NCBI RefSeq assembly: GCF_015706575.1
Contig: NW_024037070.1
Span: 3,963,874-4,027,873, forward strand
Length of the DNA stretch: 64,000 bases
Reading direction: 5' to 3'
From: Patiria miniata
Lineage: Eukaryota > Echinodermata > Asteroidea > Valvatida > Asterinidae
Shown here: one piece after another, positions 31,367-43,300 of the stretch
Position numbering within the stretch: the first letter of the stretch is position 1
Layout: each line of letters begins with the position of its first letter
Translations under genes and position numbers: made by a program
The notes under the pieces: model-generated
Told to the model about the DNA's origin: nothing
Database searches by the model: none
The model's input: the letters and a program-made list of their open reading frames with translations, nothing else

Positions 31367-33465
31367 CAAGCACTCAAGTCTCAAGCCAAGTGGTATTCAT
31401 TTCAAGTGAAGATTCCTACATATTTTTGTATATATTTTTGTGTATACATCATACATGTACAGTACTGTTCATCCAATGGAACCTGTAATCTGACAAGTGA
31501 ATGACACTGCCTACAACTTTGCAAGTCATATTTGTGTGTGCGTACATCAGGATAAGTTTTATTAATCCCCAAGGACTTTCACTGGTTCATGTTTGTGCCT
31601 AATTGCATCGCACGCTAATTACTTGAACGTAGGCTCAGTAATAGGCTAAGCAAGCAATCACAATAAGACGGCCTGATTGAGGTGTCACGCATGTCAGTCA
31701 CATGAACTCGATGCTCTCCAGATCTCTGCACGGTTACAATTAATGAACAGGACGTAGAAGGCAAGCCTAAGAAAACAAATTGGTCTCAGAGCGCACAAAA
31801 TTCTATCCAGTTGATTCAAAATGTCTAAAACTTTGTCAAACAAGCTGTCGTGTTAACGTCATGAACGTAAAGGAAATGACGTAAAGCCGTTCGCATGGAG
31901 ACTTGACTTATACTGCCTACACAGGCATTTACATGTTACATGAAACAAGCAGCACCAGTCTAATCCATTCCCCTTGACCCAAATCTGTAAACTTATAGGA
32001 TACGTCACTAACGCTAACCGTTGTGCCATTCAGATTTGTTAGGCAAGACAATTGTAAAGCCCTCTGAATATTGAATAAGTTTTTGTAGGTTTTGGAATTG
32101 ATTCCCCATTGACAACGTGATTGAGCAACCCACAGTTTGACCGCAAAAAATAGTCACACCCAAAAAATGACTAATACAAAAAAAATCATTTGACTGTGGA
32201 AAGTTTTTGCCTTTGAAAATGTACCCTCTTTACGCATGGGTATGTACAATGTACTGTACATGTACCCATGCACACACAGGTGTGGTACATGAATCTCCTC
32301 CATACTTACCGTACATGTACACGTTTATGTGTACCTGGAAAAAAAAAAAAAATCTTTAGCTTAGCACTACGTACATGTAGCACATAATGACGGACACAAA
32401 TGATCAAATTTATATCCTAAGGGAGACATCGCTTTGTTCTCGTGTACAAAATTGTGAGAGGGTCGAAAGCTATTTTCAAAATTTGTACGTGTATTTTAAC
32501 CAGAATTACTTTCCTGGGTTGAAATTCTGACCAAATATTCCTTATACATGTATGTATACATAAAAAATACTTAAATTTGCGACGGATAAGTGTACCTTGG
32601 AAATTGCTAGTTTTTGAGTAAAATCCATCTATTTCGTGGAATCCTGGTGGATGTACCGTATGTATTCACCTATAGAGATTGCCTTGTGGAGATCTTTACA
32701 ATCTTTTGTTCCGTATTGCATACCCGGATCTCCAAAAGGCGTAATTTTTTCGAAACAATGTCATGACTGTATGCATTGTATGTACACGTTTACAGAAAAT
32801 ATGTTGAGTTAGTTTTTCCGTACACTTATGACATCGTTTTGTACATTGTACACGTACGTAGGCCTATACATACCTGTACAAGTTTGTAGGCCCATCAATT
32901 ACTGGTGATTTCAAGTATCGGCCGACCAGAGACTACCGGTAAACCTACATGTACATGTAGCAGACCCGCAAAAAATTTCAACACGATTTCATTTAAAGCA
33001 GCAAAATTAGAGGGCCTGAGATTTCATTTATTTCATGTCACACAATGTATATACTGGTACATGTGTGATAGAGAGGAAAACATTACTGTAGTGATGTATG
33101 GACAATTCTAGCATCACTGACATTACATATAAAAAAGATTAACCCTAACTTTCCCAAATCCTCCATTTTTGCAGGATTGAGGCTATATGGCAACAGGGTG
33201 TGGCTGATTTTAAAGGATGCACTATGTCAAGGTCTTGGGCCGGACCTTGTGTTTTTTATGCTCAGCCGTGCATAAACTTAGGCCTAAATTATTGTAGTAC
33301 TTGAAATCCTCTGCACTGCTCGATTTTGCAGGATTGAGGCAGTGGTCCACATTCAAGGACCACATTCAAGAAATGACGGAGGATTTTGCAGGGTTGAGGC
33401 TGTATGCAATGTTTACATGGATTGAGGTTGCATCCTAGCAAAAAAATGCCTCTAGGGAGTTAGGG
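31367..33465. other. intron, mostly unique
   Basis: 31,550-31,950 is repeat-poor and balanced in base composition and could hold regulatory sequence. TACATGTA/TACCGGTA/TAGGCCTA words are frequent at 32,230-32,330 and 32,850-32,960. GGATTGAGGC(T/A) recurs four times between 33,170 and 33,430. No gene. Confidence 0.4.
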
Positions 33466-33469
33466 TTAA

Positions 33470-33975
33470 AACTACATGTATAGTCCATCATTTGCAGCTA
33501 TCCAAAAAGTAACTGACGTAATTATTGTGGAAAAACATACTTTGTTGAAAGATAGTAAGGGAACTAAACTCCCTGTGAAATTATTCTTTCTGGCATGCTG
33601 TCATTTTGAAGAAACCAAAAAAAAAAAGCCTTCCGTTAGTAGTTCCTTTTTTTATTCAGCGAAGCGCGCGCTGGCGTTGACATGACGCACACGCACGCGC
33701 AGTTGCTATAATTCGTCGGATCGGTGCGCGACATCGCGTAGCTGCAATCGGCTCAGTGAGAACGTGTCTCGGACACTAAATTCAGGCCCAATTCAAAACA
33801 TGATTCAGGAACTTTTGCTTTGAAATCGAGAACCTAGAATGTTGTTTTTCTCAAAATATACAGCTGAAGCTGAGCTGAAACTTCATCAGGTTAGTAGCAT
33901 CCTTCTTTAGATTGTGAAAACTTTTGTTGCTTCAAACGAACAAAATGCACAAATTACAAATGATGGACTATACCT
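33470..33975. mobile_element. 506-bp TTAA MITE, family 2 copy 2
   Basis: Direct-orientation relative of 30,633-31,133, TTAA on both sides (33,466-33,469; 33,976-33,979). At its left end CTA-CATGTA-TAGTCC replaces CTA-TAGTCC, a clean 6-bp addition. Long shared blocks include AAGGGAACTAAACTCCCTGT. Confidence 0.85.
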
Positions 33976-35177
33976 TTAATGTTTGTGATAGAGCCAATTA
34001 ACCATATAACTACATGTACATGTTGTAATTAATGATTCAGAGAAATGTTCCAAAACTCTGTAGTCTGTAATCTACTTAACTTTAGATGATGGATGTATTT
34101 GAAATTTGGAAGAAAAAAACCCCACATTTTCAGGTTTATTCACTGATCTCTTAAAAGTACCAAAATATTGTCTGATTTGTAATGTCTATGACACTGGATT
34201 TGCCTGTGTGCACATCACCGGTGTTGATGTTCATTAACATGTGCGTTACACGTAAATGTACACGTACGCATGTGTACAGGAAAGGGCAGGACACAAATTA
34301 AGAAAATTGGCTGGTTTCCCCTGGGCGAAGAAAGGATCGACTGAGCTGGCTGCCTTACAATCAAGTTTGCTCGGCCGCATTGAACCATGCAAGGTTATGA
34401 TTCTCCTATGCCGACCACGACAGGTTGAAAAACATCCCTTTCTGTTGATCACTGGGAGAAGGGAAAAAACAAGATTATGCATGTATACAAATTTCCTGCA
34501 CTGAAGTCACTTTTCCTTGAGCCGGCTTGTTATAATGAGCATTGTGTTAAACTTTACAACATATTTTAGTAGATCCCTTTAACAGTTTATTGTTTCTTAG
34601 TTAAAGGGCCAACAAAGCGATATTTTGATGTATTTAAATAAATTCTTGACTGATGCAGTTTTCAACATGACACTTTTTTTTAACTAAAAGGGGCATTTAA
34701 AGGCAATGAATGTCATGAATGGTACCGTATGTAAAAGCATTTTTTTTTATCTGAAAATTTAAAAAACAAATATGAAAAGGATGGAAAAAATGCAGTCACT
34801 GCAATCTGAGATCATGTTGTGATTTAGATTTGTCAAGTATATGTAGATGTACATGTATTTAATTGTAACTAAATTACTTACAAGACAAACATACAAATGT
34901 AAGACATGCTGCGTCGTTCAAGTGCAGTAAAAATTTCATGCATTCAATGTACATTATGAGCAGTGCTTACATCCATGATGAGACATGTGACAATTGCATG
35001 GTTTGACACAGACTATGTACATGTGTACATGTACGTGATGTACCGGTACTTGTACATGTAACTTGTAACTTCACGGGTCTAGACCATAAATACTATCCAA
35101 GAAAAACTTGTATCTGTTCATGCATTGGGTCCTACACACATGTAGCTCTATAGTTCAAGCAACACTGTATCAACTTC
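33976..35177. other. intron, nothing recognised
   Basis: AT-rich with a TACATGTA/TACCGGTA block at about 35,010-35,065. A small ORF pair at 34,246-34,504 lies on opposite strands without domains. Confidence 0.35.
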
Positions 35178-35670
35178 TCAAACTGAAAGCCCACACTCTA
35201 CTATTGGCTGCAGATATGGATCGGAATTCATCCATTTTTGAAGGCAGGGTTTCAATACTGACGGCCACACACAGTGACCACCGACTAATGGATATTGGTA
35301 ATATAAGGAAGACTTCATTATCAGGGGGATGTGTAGCGTATTAGAGGTTCGTGCTTTCAGGCAACCCGGTGTACATCCCTTCGGATAATAAACTGCCCAG
35401 CCCGGGCTATTCACAGCACCCACCAAGTGGTAACCGTAGAACTCCCCGGCCAAAGCAAATATATACTCACAACCCCGGACAAGTTGAGCCAACCAGCTGA
35501 GATTGGCGTGTCTATTGATCAAACGGTGCCTCTCTGAGGTGTAATTGAATTTAGACCAACCTGTTATGTTCTGAATGGGACTGGCTAATTGCTTTACTGT
35601 GGCGGGTGTCCGAGGCGGTAGTTTCCGGGGAGGAATAAGTGGGTGTGACCGTGTCTATCGAGTGGGAGGT
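35178..35670. promoter_or_regulatory. repeat-free, GC-balanced intron island
   Basis: Nearly 500 bp without repeat words, of higher GC than the surroundings, with GCCCAGCCCGGGC and GGCGGGTGTCCGAGGCGG. A 114-codon minus ORF crosses it (GCEYIFALAGEFYGYHLVGA and more) but I recognise no domain and see no splice context that supports a gene. An intronic enhancer is a reasonable but unproven reading. Confidence 0.25.
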
Positions 35671-35682
35671 TAATTTTGAATG

Positions 35683-35829
35683 TTCAAGCTTGATTGCTCA
35701 GAGTTTCATCACATCACAGTAATGTGATGATTTGAAATTTACAGATCTACATGTACAGGGGGAAGGCTGTGTAGGCATATATTGTACTTTCATTATTGTC
35801 AGCGTTATAACTGAGCAATCAAGCCTGAA
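35683..35829. mobile_element. 147-bp inverted-repeat element with AGCTTGATTGCTCAG ends
   Basis: TTCAAGCTTGATTGCTCAG and CTGAGCAATCAAGCCTGAA are inverted copies with two mismatches. No target duplication is clear. Confidence 0.6.
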
Positions 35830-38283
35830 TACATTTGCTTTGAATCCAGAATCAACATCTCATTATTCACAACCGTAGTTATTTGTAGGGAAAAAAAATA
35901 CATGTACATGTAGTCATTTTAAAACTATGTTCGGGGTGGTCTGCAGACTATTGTGAGTCATTTCCCCTGGCTTGTGGTTATACATGTAATTGAAACATGA
36001 GTACCCTTCTGTGTTTCAACATTGATCATAACCAGCAATCTCTACACATCACAAATTTGTACTTCCCAAACGTTTTCATAATTTCAAAAGGGGGAATTTG
36101 TTTTTAATCACTTCAAGCAAAAGATAAAATAATTTTAAAAAAAAATATTAAATAGTTCTGCAAACATCAAAACAGCATTAACAATTCAGCATTAATCAAT
36201 TCAGCATTAACATTTACTGTTGTCAGTGTACTCAATAAATTTTCAAAGACAGTCGGGACAAGACAATCAGCCCATAGCCAACATTTATTTCATAAACAAA
36301 TTTGAGAAGTCATTTACCCCTAACTCCCTAGTATCTTTAACTACATGTAAGTACTGGACCAGGTTTGCCAAAATCCATCACTGATCCTGCTTCATGTAAT
36401 GACCAAATACGCTGAAATCCACCACAACACCCATACACCACCACTTCTTTATACCGGTATTTTGATGGACTTGGTACTCATGGCTTGCCTACCAAAATCC
36501 CCCAAATGGGGGGGGGGGGGGATTTTGATGGAGTTGAGATGGTTGGGGTGAATCAGATCATCAGATTCATCACAAGTTGTACATTTTATACAAAGTGCAA
36601 TTTTCCATTTTTTTTGTAACACAGTACAGTAGGCCTGCATGTAGATAATTTCACTTCCCAAGCAGATTTGTTTCAAAAGGCATTTCCATTTAACCCCTCA
36701 CTCCAAGTTTTTTTTGTAACCTCACTCCTCACCCAAAGTTTATACCTTTCAAAATACCGGTACTTCAATATTTGCCTGTCAAAAATGCCTCTTTTCACAC
36801 GGACATTACATCAAGGGTGATCAGCCATAGCTCCGTGGCCACACACTCCCAAGAAATGTCAAGATAATCCAACCATAAGTGAGTGTGGCCAACTCTCTGG
36901 AGATTGCCTGTCTTTCTTGGGTTAGCATTCTCTTAATGAACTTCATGTGGAGGATATCAGCATATCCAGCAGACTGGAGCAAGATTACACTCAAAAAAGA
37001 GCAAGAGTAGTATAAATTTGGTCCTTTTACTGCTTGAACAGAAATGAAAAAAATCAGTGGCGTTACTGGTACCACAGGTCCAACCCACGTTGCGCAAGGC
37101 ATGGATGCAGTCAATCAGACAGACATTGTTGACAGGTACATGTACTTGCAGACACAATAACAAGTGGTTTGCTCAAACATGGAGCAGTCAACAAGGGTGC
37201 TTGTGATTCGCCACCTCCACCTTGTTACCCTAATACCTGCCCCTCCCTAACAATTAACCGAACCATTCTTGTCACAGTCACATTATCATCACCCATCCTT
37301 TTTCCACCCTATTAACTGGGGCAGTAAGGTGCACAATGCTTTGTCATGCTGTACAAGTGCCACTTCCTGCTTGGAACATCCCTTGGCTTTTCATCTTTTT
37401 TTTTTATTTAGGGCTTACCTGGTTGATTTCGAGGTGCCTTGGGTCTATAGCTGAACAACTTTTGTTGTATTTTTATTGTATGTTAAAGGGGTCATTCTTG
37501 TGTTAAGGACCTAAAAGGGTTGAAATTTCATCAATTATAAATTACATGTAGGGCAGACTCTTGAGTTTCTATGAATATTACTTGGAGCCAAAGGACCTTT
37601 GAAAAGAAAATTTGATTATTTTACTAAAAAAATATCCATACTACATTTGCATGAAAGACAAACTACATGTACATGTATACAGCGTACCCCAAGGCATTGA
37701 ACCTAGTGGTCTTTTTATTGTATGGCCATTTTATTGTCTTTTTTTTTTTTTTTTTTTTTTAAATGTAGGGCAAAATTGTTGAAAGGGCACTGGGCCATTT
37801 TTCAGTATTCTAAGGGCAAAAAGGCAAAATTTGAGTTGGTGCCCAAAATATATGCCTTTATCCTCTATCCTGTGGCCAGCATGAGCACAGAATTCTCTGA
37901 AAATTTACAACTTGAATTTTTTTCTTAATCAGCATTGCCTTGTCAGTTTTCAGTCAATGTAAGCTTGATTTATAATGAGGGAAAACACAGAGATGCAACG
38001 TGTGTACATGGTCTGTACATGTAGGGGGTTGACAAACTACATAGACATACAATTTAACCGGAGGTGGAATTTGAGGAACCACCTATCAAAACAGCGTGCT
38101 AAACCATATTTATGTATTTTTTAAAGTGAACATTCCATTCACGTTTCCATCTTCAGCTTGCCTCCATATACCTATACATACTGTGTCTTTGCTAGAATGA
38201 AGAAACTGTCCAGATTTGCAGAAAAACTGTTTCTTAAATAATCCAAGAAATGTCTTGCTAAAATTAAGCAAGGCATCCAAGAC
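35830..38283. other. intron, nothing recognised
   Basis: AT-rich; poly-G at about 36,508-36,520, T runs near 37,740-37,760, TACCGGTA at 36,452 and 36,755. ORFs have no domains. Confidence 0.35.
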
Positions 38284-38601
38284 TCAAAATCCCAAACTCA
38301 AGAAAGCATCTTGGACACACTCAAGACAACCCCACATGCTAAAGCCACAAGCATCCTCCTTGCCCCACTGAACCGCACTCATCACCTCATCATCTTCCCA
38401 CTGGCTGTCCTCATCACACCCCTCTCCTATCTCGTCACTTTCCTCACTCGGTGCACTTTCCTCCAGCAGTTTGTGGACGTGGCAAGTGGTTTCACGGCTT
38501 CCCGTCTCCCTTGCAGATGTGCTCACTCTTCCCTCCAAGTGGAACTGTAAATAGTCTTGGCTGATTAAACCAAGATCCCACGGGGGTCTGAGTGAAAGCA
38601 C
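38284..38601 (-). CDS. unassigned acidic ORF (105 aa), possible exon or old gene fragment
   Basis: An intact ATG-to-stop frame on the minus strand just outside the 11.6-kb element. The translation is not low-complexity repeat: an acidic middle (LLEESAPSEESDEIGEGCDE, then EDDEV) is followed by a W/C-rich end (WGKEDACGFSMWGCLECVQ). No domain is recognised. Against a gene: no promoter, splice or codon evidence is available and it lies inside an intron of another gene on the opposite strand. It could be an exon of an intronic gene, part of an old transposon ORF, or chance. Confidence 0.2.
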   Translation of the reverse strand: MLSLRPPWDLGLISQDYLQFHLEGRVSTSARETGSRETTCHVHKLLEESAPSEESDEIGEGCDEDSQWEDDEVMSAVQWGKEDACGFSMWGCLECVQDAFLSLGF

Positions 38602-38634
38602 TTTGACATGTACATGTACTTGTACAGTGTGGAG

Positions 38635-39677
38635 CGAAAGAATTTAGACTCCTGCGATAACACGCATACCACGCTATTTACATTTTATCACTAGCTAGGT
38701 TTAGCGCGTGTTTATCGCGCTAATCACGCGTGGTTATCGCGTGTACGCCGCAGTGTTTTTCACATGGGCACTGACAGAAAGACGGAGAGCGGCTCCACGC
38801 GATAATCACGCGCGGGAAAAATATGCGGGAACAGATTTGGCGCTTTGTCCCACGCGTGGCTCCACGCACGGCTCCACGCGCGGGGAAAACTATCCCACGC
38901 GTGGGGCCGGGGAAGACAGACCGCACACCGCCCCGGAATACCGGCTGGGCTTTGCGCCTGGGACGGCCGTCTTTGCGCCGTTAATTTCCCGCAAGTTGGC
39001 GGCTGAATGATGTCAACTCAAGGAGGCACAAGTTTTTACACCTTAAAACTTCCCGCCCAGTAAAAAAAAGTCGGCTCCTTCTCAAGTTCTATGAAAGAAT
39101 ACTTCCCAAGGCAGTACTGCCGTCCAATCAAACACAAGTGGAACGAAGCTGAATGTCAGAACGACAAACGACGACCAATCACATCTTGCCATCTCACAAA
39201 TTCCTACTTTAATTGGCTGCAGACCATGACCCTTAGTCAACAAAGAAACTCTACACGGATGTAATTCGAGAAGTCAATTGGACAACAGAGGCATGCTGCC
39301 GACGACACTGCTATTAGTTGGCTGTCAATCATTCTTTGGGAAGTGTTTTTTTTCTCCAGAGCAGATTATTATGAAAGATACTGGCCCTTTTTTAACTGGC
39401 TCTGTTCATATTCCTCTTTGAATGAAAACTAGCAACTTTACCACAGCATCATTTTTTACGTATATGGGTCCGAAGAGATCTTTCCCCCTCATGTTATAAT
39501 AGTGTTTTCCTGGTTTGCGAGAATATTTTTCCCGCCTAGTTTTTCTCGGTATAGAATATTCTGTTCCCTATATCTTCAGAGAATTTATGTCCCAAATATT
39601 CTATTCCCATGCAGGAAACTTGAAATGTCCAGTCCCGAACAAAGACTCATTTAGTTCTTCGGAATAATACTTCTTTC
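38635..39677 (+). repeat. left 1.04-kb terminal inverted repeat
   Basis: The outer 300 bp are CpG-rich with many CACGCG/CGCGTG words (CCACGCGTGGGG, ACGCGATAATCACGCG); the inner part is AT-richer with CCAATCA and TTAATTGGCTG. It pairs with 49,202-50,260. Confidence 0.9.
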
Positions 39678-40438
39678 CTTCATTTTGCCATTTCTGTCAT
39701 GTCCGTCGAATAACCATCACAACAATATGCATTTTCAAAATTCTTTGTGCATATTGCAATGAACCACAGTGACTCAACATGTACTGCCGTGTTCATATTG
39801 AAATCTATGCACAACGTGCGGCGTGATCCGCGCGCTAACCACGCAGACATTTTGTGTGTTGTATTGATGGTTTCTCAAATGTATTACATTTCTGGGCCAC
39901 GCGGTAAAAACTGTGCCAAAATCAGTACGCACTAGGACGGTGCGCGCGTGTGTGGTACCGGCTTATATGTACATTTGTGTACTGTGAACTGTAACGACAG
40001 CGCTTGGACAATTTATTGCACTGCGCTATGTGTTTTTAGTTTTAATTCACTGGGGGAAGCCGTCAGCATGTCTTACTCAGATTTTAGTCTGGAAACCAAA
40101 AGATGGCGGGTGATTTGTTTGTTAATTTATTGTTCTGCACATTTTCAAAGTGTTTTACCTTGCCATATGAATGACCCAATTTACGTTAAAACATTGGCGT
40201 CAGTGCTGTCCGGAGTTGGAGATCGCATTCGAATTTAACACTTGCAATACTAGTACTTACCGGAGGTGTTAAACTCCGTAGCTTTAACTCACATTGCAGG
40301 GTCGATGAAACGCCAGTTCCCTCAGCTCTGAGTACTCTGTGCACAATTTGCAACAGTGGCTGGCGTAACAAAAATTGCGAAGGGCTTACTTAAATCAGTT
40401 TATTGTGATTCGCCTGCAAAAACCTATACGCCATTTAT

Positions 40439-40587
40439 CAGGCATGCAACTTTTCCTCAGATCAGCTGATTTCCTCCTTTTTTTTTTTACTTTCCATGTG
40501 TGCCATTGAACACAGAAAAACACTGTACAAAGTCTGTGAAAAATTTGAATTTCCTCTTTCTTTTGTGATTTCCCAGTTGCATGCCTG
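40439..40587. mobile_element. 149-bp MITE with CAGGCATGCAAC ends
   Basis: CAGGCATGCAACTTTTCC and CCAGTTGCATGCCTG as inverted ends, with ATTTAT repeated directly on both sides (40,433-40,438; 40,588-40,593). Lies inside the 11.6-kb element and is therefore a later insertion or was carried along. Confidence 0.8.
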
Positions 40588-41839
40588 ATTTATATAACCT
40601 GATACATGTACATTTATTACTTTTGATTTATTTAATTTACCCCGGTTAAATTTTTTTTTCGCCACTGTAATTACCTGAAGAACGGGATTCATGATCAATA
40701 AATGGGTAGGTATTCCTGGGGGAAAATTCACTCTTGAATATAACTGTTGTGGCGTTAATATGATTTCTTTAAATATGGGGTGTGTAGGGCACTACATGTA
40801 CACTTCATTTCAGGAACCCAGTTATCAAGTACAGTGTTTCACACGCTTTTATATGAAAAGCATGTAGGAAAACAAGAAGGTTCCAGTAAATGTAATTTTC
40901 TTTCTCCTGTGGTGGTATTTTTCTTGTCCATTTTATGCCGTTGTTTTGAATTTAATTGCCTTTAGACTGTTTTGCTCTTAGAATTTTTATCCGGGTTGAT
41001 TGGTGTTCTAATTTGGATGTTTCAAATTTGTTTTTGTTTTCTCCAATTTTTTTTCGCTGTTTTTCTTTAATTCGCCAACGTGTTTAATATGATTTTTTAT
41101 GATCTTATACAATGTAGTTAGTTACACTGTAGGACTATAATTTTTCTTTTCGTCTGACACATCATCGCCGTGACAGTTTTTACAAACTTTTGCCTAAACC
41201 AGGAAACGTTTTCTTTTTCTTTTGAACACCGAACGTGGCCGAGTTAACTCGTGGCTCAAGTGTAACAAACGGAATACATGTATCTCCAAGCGCAATACAT
41301 GTACATAGGCCTAACTTGGAACAGCTCGTAAACTTGCTCGCACTGAGAATGTTGAAGTCGGCATTGATCATATTACCTTGGGAAAAAAGAAAGTGTCTTT
41401 AAGTACTTGGGAGTCTTGGATGATAGTAATACTTATTGCCAAAATCATGTCACAAAGACAGCGTTAAAATTAAAAACAAAAGCTGTTTATTTTAGAATTC
41501 TGACTTTCATAGGTTCCTGATTTTATTGTTCGTTGTCAGTGTTTTGTTACAGGGCACACCTCAGACGGTAACCGCAGGGTGATGGTTTCGTGTGTAGTAG
41601 CATTTGATCGCCAGTACAATCAACCGAGCACAGCTTCGCATGTTTTCAGCAAACCCCAAGTCCCGGCAAAACCAATGCCCCAGTGACAAGATCGTCATCC
41701 AATGGGTTTAAAAGATCAATTCTCGCGCGCCATTTGGTCTCTTTTAGCGCCGCCTCAAAAGAATTTCCCCTGGCCTACTTCTTATCTCCGAAAAAGATAC
41801 ACTGTATTACAAATGCAAGTCGGCTGTCAATCATTGACT

Positions 41840-43300
41840 GGAAGCCCAAGCTTTGCCCCAAAGGAATTTATTTAAAAGATACTCGTAATTTTATTCCCCG
41901 GATGAATTCGCCTTTTGGCCCAAAACCCTTATTCAACCTGTTAATCCCAAGAAACAGGGCCTAACATATTCAAAATAACTTCATACGTTTGTTCTTTGTC
42001 CACTTGTAGGAAATTGTATTTGAAAATTAATTTAAAAAAATCCACTACCCCATCAATTCCAAAATGACCTTAATAATTTCCAAACACATTTTTTCTCGCT
42101 TTCACATAGAGAAAAAGTTAAATTATTTTACCAGCCCATTCATTTAAAGACCTCAAAAACTCAACGAATAGATTTTGGTGATTAATTTATTGAGTAGTTT
42201 ACGGTTGATCAATTTAGACAATCTAAAAAAAAAACTTAGTCAATTAAATTTACGGAACTCCCAAACTCATTTTTCTGATTCCCTTGTTTTTAAACAAAAA
42301 ATGGCAAGGGGGAGTTTCAATGTTGCTTTTCTGATCTCCTACATATTTTCCCAATGGATTTCAAAGGGAGTTCTCTGTTTTTCTTGTTCGTGATGAAATG
42401 TGAATATTGCCCACAACCATTTAGTTGACAAGAATTATATTCTAAGGCTCAATACAAATATAAACGGTTTTATAAAATAGTTCTTAAAAAGTCAAAGCTA
42501 TACACCGCCCCTATCAAACCTTGGTCGGTTTCCTTTGATTAATTCCTGTTGTTCGAGAACTACACATCAGGCTCTTATTGGTTGTTCGATAACGACGGTT
42601 GTCTTCCAAAGGATTCTGATTGGTGGAGTGTCTGGGCCGGGAAAGACTTATAGCGATTTATATCAAACAGCGGGACGCGCTCAGACGTATGGTCTGTCTT
42701 GAAGCGGAACAATTTAACCAGTAGGCGGTTTGCGCAAGCTGACTTGGAATTCTGTAGCGGACAAAGGTAAAGGGCGGACTCCTTCTGACCGAAAATTCCA
42801 GAGATCGTCTTACGGTCTAATTTGGTCGTGATGGGTGAAGGTTTTCGAGAAAGAATTTATTTGAAAGACACTCGTACATTTATTCCCCAGATGGACTTAT
42901 TCGGGCTCTCTTGGCCCAAACCATATTTCAACCTGTATTTAATCTCAAAGACCGCCTTACATTTCAAAGTAAGTAAAATTTACAAAACGCATTTTTTTTC
43001 TCAGCTCGTAGGAAATTGTGTCTTGAAAAAAAAAAAAAAAATCCACTGCAGTAAAATATTCCAAATGAATTTTAGGGGTTATTTACCACATATTATATGG
43101 CTTTCTATACACTTTAAGAAAAAAAAACATTGTATAACCAGCCCTTTTGTTTAAAGACCTCAACAAGACAACGGATAAATTATGGAGATACAATTAATGC
43201 CTATACCATTAATGTTCCATCGCTTTAATTTAAAAACTTTAAATTTTACAGAACTCATAAACACGTTCCCAGCATATTCCACGGGGAAATTTAATACTAT
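41840..43300 (+). repeat. AT-rich direct repeats, about 1 kb apart
   Basis: GAATTTATTT(A/G)AAAGA(T/C)AC with TTTATTCCCC, CAACCTGT, AATCCACT and TTTAAAGACCTCAA recur in the same order at 41,860-42,300 and 42,850-43,270. Related bits occur at 43,580, 47,390 and 47,890. In both main copies a frame reads IYLKDTR.FIP.M, with two of the differences silent; too short to call coding. Confidence 0.6.

Noticed and set aside
35683-35829. Conserved regulatory hairpin
   Set aside because: TTCAAGCTTGATTGCTCAG inverted ends are better explained as a small MITE.
38708-39010. 100-aa ORF, also found identical on the minus strand at 49,885-50,187
   Set aside because: It is a translation of the CpG-rich terminal inverted repeat; the composition is driven by CACGCG words and no domain is seen.
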